NCBI RefSeq assembly: GCF_000003815.2
Contig: NC_049987.1
Span: 3,335,030-3,395,456, forward strand
From: Branchiostoma floridae
Taxonomy: Eukaryota > Chordata > Leptocardii > Amphioxiformes > Branchiostomatidae
Direction: 5' to 3'
Length of the DNA: 60,427 nt
The first letter of the stretch is position 1. Each line of letters starts with the position of its first letter. The notes beneath the pieces are model-generated. The model saw only the letters and a list, made by a program, of their open reading frames with translations, made no database searches and had not been told where the DNA came from. The translations under genes and the position numbers were made by a program. Positions 21,386-33,877 of the stretch are shown piece after piece.

Positions 21386-24037
21386 TCTCATGACCTTAAT
21401 GACAAGCGAACTGTGGACCGATTTTAGTTTCTCATGAATAGACAAAGGTTCAAACAAACAAATTGCACCTGTATTCTGTTGAATTCGTTGAAAATAAAAA
21501 TTTACACGCATCTGTTATTCTGGGTTGCAAGCTACAATGTACAATAATAATAATGATGATAATAATAATATCAAACTTGCTCGGCCGAACACATCAAAGA
21601 CGATGCTAGCATATTGGCGTAAAAACTTGTGTCATATTTTGAGAGACAAGCCAGGTGCAAACTTTAGGGTGAGCGTTACTCCGCTGTGTTCGTAGCAATA
21701 TAATAAAGTGCCTATCCTTGATGCATAACTTTGGTAAGGAGGAATAGCAATAAACAAACCGCTTTAACCGTACTCCACAAAAGGCGTAACTTACTCGCAG
21801 ATTTACGTGAGACTCGTGTTCAAGGCGATAGGGTCAAACAAGAATGAGTCAGAGTCAAAAATCCGGCGAGTCCATTTTTCTGGAAATAAAACTAGTATCG
21901 GTACTATAAGATATGCTTTTGCATCATACAGTATTCTTCCAAAGGAAATATCATAATTGGATTCGAAGTCCTTTTTAATTTTCAAAGTTTTGGCCGTCTA
22001 CCTGCCACCTAGTTTATGGTATTACTAAAGAAAGGACAGTGTCATGCATATTTCGTGTATAAAAAGGACAGTATACGTATAAAACGATCTACATCGAAAA
22101 ATATAACATGATAAACTAAATACACAATGAATTAGGATTTTTTTTTTTAATCAGACACTACACGAAACTGTAAATACGTATTTCCTTTTTTTGGTGTATG
22201 GTATTTTCATTGGAGTGGTCTTTCTATGAAGTTGGCATTAAATGCATATTTTTACCTGAAATACAATTTTAATGATAAAGGTAAAAAACTAAAGTTCACA
22301 CTGAATTAAGGATGTGAGCAGGACTTGCAAAGAAATATCTAGTTTTTTGTTGCTATAAGCTGTCTACTTATGATGTAGTTCGCCCTATAGTCGTTAGGTG
22401 GCGTTGGTTGCCTGACGTTATCAAGAATGCGCCTTCCTTTTCATATTTCCAACGAATTCAAATCCAGCGATATCAAGTATCTTCTATCTTACACACAAAC
22501 AGATCCTCCAAGGGGTAAGAGCATGACATATACTTTATCAACCGAATGTCCAGCTTTGAGATCTCCTAATGACCATAGAAGGTTAATGAGTTAAAAAGCT
22601 TCAATGAATACTTTGATGGTCAAAAGAGTCAGTTACGTTTTTTGGGTTTAAGGCTAATATTTATATTGGGTGTTCTTTGTGTAAAGGGATCACGATTAGA
22701 TTAAATAGAAATAGTATTTGCGCGTTTTTATAAATCAGGTTTCCTATTTACTGATTCTTTGTACATAGCCAACGTTTCAGTCACTGTCACGTGAAGTGTA
22801 GTGATGGCACGACGAAGAAGAAGAAGTGACTGTCTGCCACATTCCTGAAAGAGATTCTGTCTGGTTTATATTCTGCTGCAGGTAGGTGTCGCTGCTTGGA
22901 AGTTCTGTCGCAAATGAAATGTATTACATATGTAATCACTATGGCCGCTGTTTACAATTAAGATACTTCAGAGATACTAGATAACGAAAAAAAGGGTCAG
23001 GATGATGACACTAGTGACATTTTAAATGTGTTTTTTTGTGTGTGTGGAAACTGAATATTGGGCGGACGTCAATATCAGCAAGTAATCTGTTTTGAATGAA
23101 AAAGTCGTTCGCCATTAAAAAAAAAGGATTTAAACTGCACCTATACAATAGTGGACTTTAGGGGTTACATTAGGGGTTGCATCATATTGTAACGGCTGTA
23201 CTAGTGTTTCACCTGCAGCATTACAGTGGACCTCAGGTTCCAATTGGAGAATACCACGATTATAATCATTGGAAAGGCTCCACGGCTTAGGCTGCCACGT
23301 GCTTCAGAGTAAAATATGATTCCCATGTTAAAGGAGGTGCCCCAAGCATATTGAGGGAGAAGGGCTAGCAACTTCTCCCTGGATATAGCGTATATCCTTT
23401 CACTGAAACAACAAGGGTGCTTGCTGCCACTACGCACTTCAAGAGTCTGAACGAACAACTAATGTTTATTTATAACCGAATGATTAGGTCTAAAAGGCAC
23501 CCAAACGTGACAGCAAAGAGAAGGGTAGAAATGGAGCCCTGAAATGTGATAGCAATCTAAAAGGCATACTCAAACATTCCTCGTTTAGTATGACCTAAAC
23601 ACGGGACGCTGTGGGTACAGTTGTCAATGTCACTATCTTTCACAGCAGGGTTTGAAACATTTCTAAGTCACATAGTGCCTAAATGGGTTCTCGATGCCAC
23701 AGTGTGATAAAAGTGCTCTCAGGGATCTTCCTATACAAACTGCACTGAGCTGTTTGGGCCAAACTACTCACACGGGAAAAAAAAGCAGCGATGCAGAGTT
23801 GTGTTGGCTTTGTGTTCGATGAAATCTATGGCTAGATTTCCAACCAAAAGGTATATTCCATACTATGATGGTTACATCGTCTCTGTAAGTTTGACATGTA
23901 TCTAGCTAAAGATAAGATAGTGGACATGAACTTTGCATTTGTGGATGCAGAGCACTTATGTATGAAATGGCTCGGATATACCGCACTCCTCTAGAACAAA
24001 GAGTCGGCCAATTTTGTACTTCAAACAACGGTAGAAT
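21386..24037. other. Intergenic, no gene recognised
   Basis: ATTCCCATGTTAAAGGAGG followed by TGCCCCAAGC (23318-23348) matches part of the SINE-like element at 28534, so it is probably a fragment of it. No domain-bearing frame was found. Confidence 0.4.
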
Positions 24038-24358
24038 ATGCCAAACATACACACACAAATGTATGCCAACGATGGAAATACTCTATTTCATTACATAGAA
24101 AATAGGTTCCCCCATTTTAGACACATGAGTAGCACTGACAAGTTTATATTCCTCATGTGTTTCGACAAACCAACCATAGCTAAACCCATACAGTCCTACA
24201 TTTTCACCATTACCAAGAAGCGAGAAGAAGCCGAACTTCTGTGTTAGACAAGATTTGTAATACTTTTATATGTAATACTATGTATGATTTGACTTGTTGT
24301 GACCTGTACTTAGCTCGGTTAGGCAAAACTGTACAATAAAGGTCTTGATTCATTCATT
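24038..24358 (+). pseudogene. Non-LTR retrotransposon C-terminal tail and 3' UTR relic
   Basis: The 69-codon frame (24038-24247) ends with a segment FPHFRHMSSTDKFIFLMCFD, then an amphipathic stretch and KKREEAE. It resembles the extreme C-terminus of the LINE-type protein at 50503-50973 (FPTIPDNEKSILLL, then VGKFVFHCLKRR). About 80 bp downstream is ACAATAAAGGTCTTGATTCA followed by TTCATT repeats, a plausible polyadenylation signal and tail. Everything upstream is lost. Not a host gene. Confidence 0.6.
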
Positions 24359-27300
24359 ATACTGTAGAATCTGGCCCTGTTGGTCGGCAACAGTCCAGAT
24401 GTTGAGCTATCGTCAACGCGATCAAAAGTCCATTAGTAAAACAGACCCTCTCCTTGGACTCAACTTAATGTTACCTCGAGCTCAGGGGAGTCCAGCGCAA
24501 TCCTACAGCAGGTCTTATCCAGGCGCCAGACACGGTGATGTGATTCCCCGGGTACACTCTGTTGGGTGTGCTACATCTACAGTATTGATCTTCTAAAGTA
24601 AGCAGCGTGCCTGGGAGTTCAAGCCGACTTTTAGAACCCAGATTAGACATCTTTGCTTACTAAAATGTTTTATCACTTAGAAAAAAAAGGATATCGTATG
24701 GACAAAGTGCAAAACATTTCTATAGTCTTTTAAATCTGCTATTAAAGTAGAAATGTACCAATGACAATTTGGCAAAAAATTAAGACAAAGTCACGACATA
24801 GATGATATGGTTATCTGATCTGAAATCATGGGGATGGGCTGCGCATTCCAATACCATGAAAGGCAATGTACTTCCTTACAGCCTTGAAACAACTTGTACC
24901 TATTTTTTTCCTAAGAAATCCCATACTCACAACTGTGCATTATGTTTTATCTTAACCTCAAGGCACGGCTTTTAGCAACTGTAAAGTTCGTCTTTCTGCA
25001 TGTAGACATTGTCGATTCCACGGACGTGTAAAGTCCAAATGGAGGTTTCTGCGGAGTACAGTTCTAGCGGTGCGCCGTCCTTTCATCACTGTTGCAACAC
25101 ACCATGACTCTCCAGTGTCTACGGTTCAATTTCCTTAGAATGCGTGACTGTCATGCTTCAAATGACGCTGTAGGATATGTTTTAAAGGCCTGTTGAAGTC
25201 ACCTCTGGCACAACAGCAGTCTTTCAGTCATTCATTTGGACGTCAGCTCACAGCAGTTAGTGGATTTCCAAACATCCCCAGTAAATGCGTAATGCTTGTC
25301 AACCATAACGGTTACCTTTCAAAATTTTCAAGGTTGTTGTTACGGCAGTAAACGTCGTCCTGCCTAAAAGAAGAAAGATTTGATATTTTGCACGGTCGAT
25401 AAATAGTCAGTGTAAAGCTGCGTGGGTGACAGTATACCCTTTGAACCATGGTCGCTGGAAAGAATACACCCAGGTTGATACTAAATTCCTCCAATACTTT
25501 TACACGTTAATATAAGTATTAGCCTAAGAGCAGAAAAACTCAATCAGAGTTGTAAAATTCTCCTCTTTTTCGACCTCCATGCGTACAATACACAATGTAT
25601 TCATTTTCTTTATTTGCTGAAATTGCAGACAATGCATTGCAATGCAAACCCATACCTCTTAGTTGATATTGGGTGCCAACATATGCATATACATTTACCT
25701 AACTGATAGAATATACAAACATGTAATTTCTTCAAATGGTTGACGTTTACTTAATGTTAAACTATACGATACAGCTTGAACACAAACCCTTTTTGAATAA
25801 GACATAAGTTAATTATGATAAGTTGTAACAGGTCTTATGATAATTAAAAGCAAAACTATAATGTCTATATTGCAAAAGCGAAAAAATATCAGTCCCATGG
25901 CGAAATGAAATCTGTGTGAATTAAAACAGTTCTGTTGCATGAACAGAATTCCACATAATGATCGAAGAATTTCATTATCATATGATCAAAGCAGGTGACA
26001 TCTAACAACGACTTAATTTTGTACGTTTCCCGTGGTGCTAACAGCAAATGAGCCTTTGTGTCTGACAGCCTCGCTGAGTTGGAGTTTCTCTTGAGCTTCA
26101 CAGTGCCTCAAATTGTACCGCGGGTTCTCATCAAATGGATGGGAGACATTGCAGGAATGAGAGGGGTCTTCATCTTTTATTTATTTTCTTAAATACACTC
26201 AGTAATGTCATTTCCGGCACAGAGCGATCGCTGTCTAGTGGAACTGGGACTTTTTGGTATTATGTTCAAAAATGCAATGTGCTTTAAACTATACCTCGTT
26301 TAGAGCACATTTCTGGCGCTTGTTTGTTTAAGAAAGCTTTATTGACACGACAAAAAGTACAGCGACTTTAACAACTACTTACAGTGCAACTAAACAGACA
26401 TATATGAATATCTGTAGGTATGAATAAGTCAACATATTGGGTCTAACATTTCATTTACACTATTGGTTTTATGTTATAAAAATTCGCAGATATATTTACC
26501 TACTTGTACACGGTATTATGTACGCCAGTATATTTTTGACAATTTGTTTGAAAGTCTACTTCTCAAAGACTTCAAAATCATATCCGAGACGGATGGCGAT
26601 GAAAGGCTTGCCTGCTGTGTATTTGTTCCCCTTTACCACATGTTGATCTGACACGAAAGAGCTGTTATAAGAAACTACGCTGCAGGCGTCCGTGTAATGT
26701 ACTGCTACGTTTGTTCATGTAATGACATTTAGCGGGGAGTCTGGTTTTGCTGCAGTGTCGATTACAACGCTCTAAAGGGAAAGAACTTTCCCAGAGTTAT
26801 AATATATATCCCACAGCTGTGTCTTTCCCTTTTGTGGCTTATAAAGCCATCATTCCTTTTCATGGCTACCGACCTGCGACCTCTCTACGATGCAAATGGA
26901 TTTGTTTAACCCTTGACATCACAATGGGGATATTTTGTCTTCGCCCTGAATTCTGATGCTTTCGTGAGCGTTCGTGCGTCTGTGTAATATATGTCTGGCA
27001 AGATGAATCCTAGCCCAGCCTAGCTTAGGGCGCGGTTACATGTAGGTCGTTTGATAATAGGATTTTTAAGCAGGAAGTGACCACCCACAAGGATCCAAAA
27101 AAGCGTTTTGTGCAGCAAGAGACATTGTACGACACATGCATGGCTGTCCTAAAAATGCCCAAAGTTAGCGATCGTGGGACGATGTCACCAACTATGTGAC
27201 CGCGCTTTTACGCCTTTAGGCGGATTGTCTTGGCACCCAAGCGACTTTCTGTGGCACTGCATCGGACCCTCCGGTTTTGAAATTTCATTGTATGGACAAT

Positions 27301-28533
27301 TTATGGTCACAAAGTTTGTTCGGTAATTGGAAGCTTTGGAACATGAATTTGCACACTTTATTTTAGAATGTAAAAGTATGATTGGGACGACAACAAATCG
27401 ACTCCAGGTTTGAGCCGAAACTCAGGACAGCCCTCCTGGCGCGGCCATTTCATTGTGACAGGTCACGTGTTTTGCTAATGTGTCATACGAGAGTGTGGCC
27501 GACGCTGAAGAAAATTGAAAAAAAAAAAAACGCAAAGTTGCCGCAATAATTTGCCGCCCACAGGCTCGATCCACGCAAATACCCATATCATTTGATATTT
27601 TTCTCTCTTAATGGATTTATCTTGTTTCTCTAGACATACTTGGAACTACTTTTAGGCCACAGCAAGTAAGTTTTATGAATGACATCACCGCGCTCGTTAA
27701 TTTTTGCCTGATTTCAGATCTAAAGAATATTCCTCTTCGGGGATGGTCAGATAGACCAAATTGGGCAAACACGTTGTGTTGTAGCCTACTAATTATACTT
27801 GTAGAAGTGACACTAGGGAGGTGACCATGACTATAAAGTGAAACTTGTTGGATAGTTGTAAAAGTGCCACCAATATGGAAGCCATGGATGTAGTTGCCGA
27901 CTTGGCATGTGATACCAGTCTACTACACTGACTTCCTTAATACAAGAATGAATGCCTTGTTAGTTGTGATGCCAGGTTTTGTTGACGTTTATTATGTCTA
28001 TCTTAAAAATTTAGCCATCTTGTTTTATTTTTGACCCATTTTATTTTTGCGCTATATCAATATTTTTGCATTTTGCATAATATTAGGATGTCATCCATGA
28101 GATTAACTTGCTGTGACATAATGTCGAAAGCAAGCCATGAAGAGATTCTGTTATTTCTTCACGGACGTATTGAAAGGCTAACGTTCAAAGTAAGCACACA
28201 GATAACAAATGTTTATTTCTCCCACATAGACCAACTCGTCTCTGATGCACCGTGTTGAAGTGCATTAGTCAGAAACTAATCGGTTCGACCTCCCTGAACA
28301 GCGTCATTAGTAACCATTAGATCCGGCGAAAATGTCGACAACAAGGGACGGAGAAGTCCTCGCGGCCCACTTTATCAAGCCCTTCTGAGCTCATGTTATG
28401 GGTTTTGAATTCTGTTTCTACTGGTGGTGATATATTATACTTGCCTAAAGACTAGCACAGCCATGGGTTAATGCCTGACCGACTGACTCCGCTGTAAATA
28501 AGAGTTATTTTAGCTTCAACACCACTTACATAT
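24359..28533. other. Intergenic with one retroelement 3' end
   Basis: 26335-26400 holds a minus-strand copy of a 3' end with GTCGTGTCAATAAAGC (see separate entry). Several 60-84 codon frames show no domain. A 7-bp inverted pair GTAAGCA/TGCTTAC brackets 24599-24661, but the inside does not fold as a tRNA. Confidence 0.4.
26335..26400 (-). mobile_element. Retroelement 3' end (type B), copy 1
   Basis: On the minus strand the segment reads AGTCGCTGTACTTTTTGTCG then TGTCAATAAAGC. The same end occurs at 56733-56790 (minus) and 49555-49605 (plus). The shared CAATAAAGC acts as a polyadenylation-type signal. Coding parts are missing. Confidence 0.65.
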
Positions 28534-28810
28534 CCTTGTAGCTCAATTGGTAGCAGATTCGAAGTTGTGCTCCTGGTTATACAAGTTTGCAAATGTGAGA
28601 CCACGATTCAGTTCTGGGCAAAGATACCCTGATTAAACTGCATCCGTCGGTCGAAAGGGACAAACATGGGAATCCCTTGTTCAAGGAGGTGCCTCAAGCT
28701 TACGGCAGTCTCATTACTCAAATGAGTACCTACTGGCTGTAATGATACAACATTGTGATTTAGGCGCGGGTAATCTTTCAAAACGTGGAAATCTTGAAAA
28801 AATAAACAAT
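28534..28810 (+). mobile_element. tRNA-derived SINE, degenerate
   Basis: TAGCTCAATTGG (28539-28550) is a good pol III A box. A weak B-box-like GATTCAGTTCT follows at 28605-28615. The body shares AAATGAGTACCTA with the SINE at 7674 and TTGTTCAAGGAGGTGCCTCA with 23318-23348. It ends in GAAAAAATAAACAA. Confidence 0.6.
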
Positions 28811-29239
28811 ATTACCTGACCTGAAATGATTATTATACGAAGCAGATTTGCCTGGTCCTGAAGGCGTTTGCATTAACAGAATGTAGAAAGAAATTGTATA
28901 TTTTGCCGCTGTTGGATTTCTACCTTTTTTGAGTTTGTAGAGTTTATTAATTCATTAGGCATATTTGTAACATGGTGTACATTTCTATCTTGGCTATCTG
29001 TATGAAAGACTATCAAGGAAATATGTCGTCGTTCCTTTCTTCAGTTATCCCATGTAGACAAGTCCAACTTTAACACCACTGGCATTGCTGGTCCTGAACA
29101 AGTTCCAAACCTACACCGTTTCAACCACCAAAAATCAAAACCACAGCGTTTTTATGACAAACGATACAGAAACTGGATGTTTTGATGCTGTACTAAGATA
29201 ATAAATACCTAATGGGAGCGGGAATGATCGTCCTTGACC
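28811..29239. other. Intergenic, no gene recognised
   Basis: No matched repeat and no domain-bearing frame. Confidence 0.4.
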
Positions 29240-29562
29240 TTGTCTACTCACCACTCACTCACTCCGGCGAGCTAGCTCGGAGTCTCCTCACTACTATTTT
29301 CCTCCACTCCTCTTTGTCATCCATCGCTGCGGGAAGTTACTGCAGGTCCAACTCGCTGTCTTCAGCAAGCTGCTTAATGTACGGCTTCCGCGGTCTTCCC
29401 TGCATCTGTTTCCGTTATTGGAACTATACAGTAACAGTTTGTGCACTACCTCATTCTTTTCCTCCAGCTGTGACCAGCAGAACGAAGTCTCTTTTGCCGA
29501 AAAGTTTTGGCTATCGGCGGTATATTTTTGTAAAGTTCCTTGATTGATATTCTTTGTCTCCA
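29240..29562 (-). pseudogene. Decayed LINE endonuclease/RT C-terminus
   Basis: On the minus strand three pieces in different frames give IKELYKNIPPIAKTFRQKRL, then NEVVHKLLLYSS, then GRPRKPYIKQLAEDSELDLQ, a stop, and LPAAMDDKEEWRKIVVR. This order, with a GHSWR-like segment between the first two, is typical of the C-terminus of many animal LINE polyproteins. At least two frameshifts and one nonsense change break it. The overlapping plus-strand frame (29212-29547) is a shadow. Confidence 0.75.
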
Positions 29563-31514
29563 TCAGATACTTAGAACAGATCTCAGCATTCTGACGTTGT
29601 CAAACCATTTAGAAATATAATAGGAATCATTTCAGTGCTTCTTAAGTTACACCGACTTTAGATATCTGAAAACATGGACCAACACAAACACACATACGCA
29701 GGCACACAGTAACAGAAACACCCCAAACAATATCTATTTGTTTACGGCCATGGAGGTAATAACTATTACAAACCTATCAACGTCTATGCGGTTATGTACT
29801 TTATTATGTGTAGACGCATGATTTTAAGGCTTAAGAAGAATGACAAAAGTCATGGCCTTACGTCTCTTCAAGGACGAAGAGGATAAGAAGAAGAAGATGA
29901 ATAAAAGAGGTTTTCTTTGCATTAACGACATTCCTTGACACCGAGGTCAACACTGTAATGTCTGAACACAAAACTCATGGCGACCTTGCTGGAATCACTC
30001 TTCCCTTTATCGGAGGTTAAAACGACCATGTTACTTTGTACTGTAGTCGTTTCCATTGGGATGTTAGGGGCATAAAAGCTATCTAGATATTTCCCGACCC
30101 GCCATCGGAAGAAGATGGCGCCAGATGTCGGAATCTCAGTCATGATATCGAGTGATTTATGTACTGTAATTGTTCAAAGGATTGTTGATCAATAACAGAA
30201 CATATGAGAAAACATATGAAAAGAGTGATTTATTTCACGAGAGGAACCTAGGCAAAGTACTAGATCAGACACCTTCACTGGAGATCTGATAAAGCCCGTG
30301 CAAAAAGTATTTATGTTCATAAAAGAAGTTCCACACTATATTGTTACGGTATTCATACATGCACCCATTAATAATAATTTAAAGAAAAAAAACTTTCGTC
30401 TTTTATTTCAACCTATATTACAACAAATGTATTAACCATAGTTGTTGTATTGTAAACACAATGCAACAATGATATCATATTAATACTGCTACCACTTTTA
30501 TATGATTTATATTACATTCTTATTCTAAATTAACCTGTCCCTACTTATAGTAATGCAATGTTAAAGTCATGTCGTAAAATCGACAACCTCTTCCACCTTA
30601 ACCTGTCAGTTTCTAGTCATCCTCTTAAGGCTATTCAAACAGACATCTCAATAGATGGCCTAAAAATCAAACATAGAAGACAATTCAGCTGGTGGCTACG
30701 TCTATAATTGCAATTTCATCCACTAAGATCGCTGTAAGCGACAAGAGTGCTACGAGACAAGGACCTTGCTCTGTATTTCCCATGTCCGATTGTGTCCAAT
30801 AGATTGTACGCAGACATGGATGAGTGGGAAGATGTATCACTGCCACTTGTTGTACCTGATTACTGATGGCTAACTGTAATAGCTTTCGATCTAGCCGTCG
30901 GCTTGCTGTTCACGGCAATGAAACTCTGTCACAACAGAAGTTATTACTACACGGAAGGGCATCCTTAGCAGTGTTGATCTATTTCAAGGGATATGTAACT
31001 TTTGGCTACTTTGAAGATAACCGCGAAACTTACCTAGGTTACAAAGTTGTGGCTAAGCAGAGATTAGGCGTAAGGCAGAACAACGAGTTCAACAACATTT
31101 TGGACAATAATGATAATTATAAAACTAGAGTTCGACGAGCATATCCCTTCGCCAAATAATCATGTCTTTATTTAAAACTTTTAAGTCTTATTCATGTATA
31201 ATAAGTAATAAATAGTACCTACCCCAACAGCAAATGACTGTATGAACGTGTGTTCCTCACAAACCCACAAAGGCTACCAAAAACAAAACTGTGGCCACAG
31301 ATGACCTGGTAGCATCCCTGGTCAATCAGAATCTCATGCTTGTCAGGATTTTTTCCCAAGTGTAATGGCATCCAGGTCACAAGGCTCGTCGAGCTGTCAT
31401 AAGATATAGGTCAAAATGAGATATATAAATATATATAAACACTTGGCATGGAAGTTAATCTGTTTTGGTAGAATACATTACAGAAAATGCTAAAATACTA
31501 ACTTTTTTTCCAAC
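29563..31514. other. Intergenic, no gene recognised
   Basis: 29680-29765 shares CA-rich and CATGGAGGTAA phrases with other sites in the window. A 97-codon frame at 30866-31159 has no domain I recognise and no splice context. Confidence 0.4.
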
Positions 31515-31640
31515 ACTGAAATTAAGACAGGGACTTACCCTAAATTTTCGGTCGAACTCCGTCGACCTTGTTCACAGAATGACCCTCTCTTTCTCCAGAA
31601 GTGATGTCAAGAACGCACTACTTTTGCAATAGAGGGTCAT
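31515..31640 (-). repeat. 3'-end-like segment related to the Penelope-like relic
   Basis: Read on the minus strand, GAACAAGGTCGACGGAGTTC followed by GACCGAAAATTTAGGGTAAG resembles the segment after the coding relic at 52131-52296 (TTGACAAAGACTGG, then CAAAAATTTGGGTGAGTCC). It lies head to head with the relic at 31740. Confidence 0.5.
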
Positions 31641-31739
31641 AAGTATCAGAAAGTATCCGCTGCAGTACTTATTATGCACAACAGGGTAACCAGATGGACC
31701 TTGAGTTTTGCCTCTCAAACACCTAACCACAACATATAC

Positions 31740-31930
31740 TGGACATAGAGCCAGAATTTATCGCTAGAGGATCAAAGAAGCCATCTACATGAGAGGTTTA
31801 CAACCATTCTTGAACAGAGACGGTGGCCGCCATAGACTTCCTGTGACGTATGATCCACTGATTACAGAGTCGCATGTTCTATTTGCATAATGTAGCGTCA
31901 CGACAGCAGTGTATTGTTCATTCCTTGACT
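31740..31930 (+). pseudogene. Penelope-like element relic (endonuclease C-terminus), frameshifted
   Basis: DIEPEFIARG is followed, after a one-base deletion (GGATC where the sister copy has GGGATC), by IKEAIYMRGLQPFLNRDGGR and LPVTYDPL, then a stop (TAA near 31888). The sister copy at 52131-52296 on the other strand carries the same peptide with the frame intact. A (K/R)EAxYIRxLxPxLNRDGG motif follows the GIY-YIG nuclease core in Penelope-like retroelements. The GIY-YIG core itself is not present here. Confidence 0.65.
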
Positions 31931-32789
31931 CAAGTGCTATAAATGGTCAACCAATGACAGCAGGTCGCAGTTCGTTGCTTAAAATCCTTTGACTGGATAC
32001 TGGATATCATCGCATTGCCTATTGCCTAGAATGCATTACATGCATCACTGTGCGTCTCCTGTAAAAGGTTGCAAGTAAGCGTTTAATACGTAGAACCCCG
32101 CGGGGCACCCTTAAAACCTCTTGCTGCTTGCGGGAGCTGAATGTGGAATGGCACGGAGGGATTGAAGAGCGCCTTTGTTGGAAAGTGCCTCCTTATGGAG
32201 ACAAAATGGACCCACTGTGTCGGAATGTCTTGAATAAATCTCGGGTATTGTGCAAAATTCACTGATGGAAAGAGATAGATAGTGATAGGGAAAAGTACCA
32301 AATAATAGATGTGAACCAGTTTAGAATTACTCTTATAGTCACATGGGTTTAATATCTATTACAAGAAAGGTCCATTTTGTCACGGTTGTGTTTAAATACT
32401 ATGACCTATTTGGTAAAAATTAATACAAGGAAAACACGGAGATTGCAAATTTTGTTACATTACTGTAAAATGATAATATATTCATCACTATGAACTATTC
32501 TAATCATTTTGTTTGTGTATATACGCGTCAAATACGCGGCTGCGGTGTCGAAATGGAAAATGAAAACAAATGATAGCACCTTGCTTAATTAGACTTTTGA
32601 GTTTATGCAAATCATACTTTTCAATTGATGTGCTAAATTGAAATGAATTAGATAAGTGCACGTTGCAAATTTTATGATTCTTGCTACCGCTAGCTACAAT
32701 AATGTATATGTTATTCTTTAAAACTATTTTTGGAATGATACTATTATTATCATTATCATTTTCATCATCATTATCATCATTAGTATTCT
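31931..32789. other. Intergenic, no gene recognised
   Basis: A plus-strand frame without ATG is open from 32065 to 32265, but its product matches nothing I know. ATT/ATC-rich sequence marks the edge of the next repeat. Confidence 0.35.
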
Positions 32790-33185
32790 TAAATCCTTAA
32801 ATTCTTCTCTCTCTTCGCAGCCAGGGGCTAAATTGTGTGGAGCTTATAATAGGATGGAGTAAATCGCAAGCATCTGTAGCGGCTGCCATTCGGCACTCTC
32901 ACTGCACTTGCGTCAAGCTTGTCTCACTGCGGGGTTCGTTCACTGCGTCACTGTTTTGTTCATTTATCCGATTTTTTAAATAATTTAGATACTGCGTAAC
33001 AAGAAAAAGTGTGACTTAGAAAACAAAAAATACACAAAAAGTAAGAAAATACGTTCTTTATCTCCGAAATTCGTTGAGTAATGTTTCGAACCATACGGCC
33101 TTAACTCAGGTGACCTTAACACGACTGTCTCCAGGGTCTGAAGTGGCGGCTATTAGGCGCTAATCGGATGACCTCAATACGATAG
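32790..33185 (-). mobile_element. Repeat E, split by a family D MITE
   Basis: GCAGCCAGGGGCTAAATTG, GGAGCTTATAATAGG and GGCTGCCATTCGGC (32815-32896), then CTCAGGTGACC and GACCTCAATACGA (33108-33180), match the repeat inserted in the 6-kb MITE (6155-6265). The two halves are separated by about 205 bp of family D sequence (32897-33101). A TTATTATCATTATC-rich edge looks like a simple tail when read on the minus strand. Confidence 0.65.
32897..33101. mobile_element. Family D MITE, copy 3, right end missing
   Basis: CACTCTCACTGCACTTGCGT and CAAGCTTG match the left arm of 19981-20205. The internal GTGTGACTTAGAAAACA and GAAATTCGTTGAGTAATG match the core. The right arm is absent; sequence switches to repeat E after TTTCGAACC. 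Confidence 0.7.
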
Positions 33186-33411
33186 TGATTTCCCTTGTGC
33201 GGCCAAAGGACTGTGGGATAAACAGTGATTACATACATATAAATATTCTCATGAAGCAATTTCTGTGTATATGGCTTCCTCCTGAACGGGTACAGTAAAT
33301 GATATTAACACGTATCCTGTGTTGAGATTGTTGTAGTCTCCTGTACATTTTCAACTTATTACGTTTTCCATGCAATGACCCCCCCCCCCCTCAAAATCTA
33401 CATAAATATAG
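33186..33411. other. Intergenic with a poly-C run
   Basis: A run of about 12 C residues sits at 33379-33390. Otherwise nothing recognised. Confidence 0.4.
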
Positions 33412-33552
33412 AATACAACACGGTGTATTCCGTATCACCCGAGGTTCCAGCCCGACCGCAGGTCGGATTGCACGACGGCCGAAGGCCGGAGAGTGATCCG
33501 ACCCGCGGGAGGGCTGGGACCAAGGGTGATGCGGAATACACCGTGTTGTATT
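33412..33552. repeat. CpG-rich long palindrome, 141 bp
   Basis: AATACAACACGGTGTATTCC on the left is mirrored exactly by the end of the unit at 33533-33552. The arms stay largely complementary for about 60 bp each (ATCACCC, CCAGCCC and GGTCGGAT pair), meeting around GACGGCCGAAGGCCGG. CpG is frequent, unlike the surroundings. It is flanked by a second shorter inverted pair (CATGTCATACC near 33559, GGTATGACAT near 33827). Likely the end of an uncharacterised foldback element. Confidence 0.8.
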
Positions 33553-33877
33553 TTTTTCATGTCATACCCACCTGATAAACCCCGTGTTTTGATGCGAAAT
33601 GCGCCGGAAGTTGAAAAAAAATTGATGCCCTCGAACAAAAAGTGTTGCAACAGTAATGTTCCAACGTCCGAATCAGGTATTCGAACTTTCGATGGCGCCG
33701 CACTCGGCCCGCTCGAAACAGTTCGGTTTATTCGAATGGAGCCCGTGTGATACAACTTAGAGTCGGTCTGATACGGAAAGTTATCACCCGGTCCGGAACA
33801 CCCGTATCGAACGTTTTCGCGTCACAGGTATGACATAACATCATGAAGAACACAGTATAGACCGGCTGGGAATAAGA
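33553..33877. other. CpG-rich segment, no gene recognised
   Basis: The segment is bounded by ATGTCATACC and its reverse complement, so it is probably the interior of the same mobile element as the palindrome. The open frames here follow from the CpG-rich composition and carry no domain. Confidence 0.45.

Noticed and set aside
24599-24661. Possible tRNA bounded by GTAAGCA and TGCTTAC
   Set aside because: The 7-bp stem pairs, but no T arm stands next to the acceptor stem and no cloverleaf folds.
32065-32265. 67-codon open stretch on the plus strand
   Set aside because: No ATG, no recognised similarity and no supporting splice sites.
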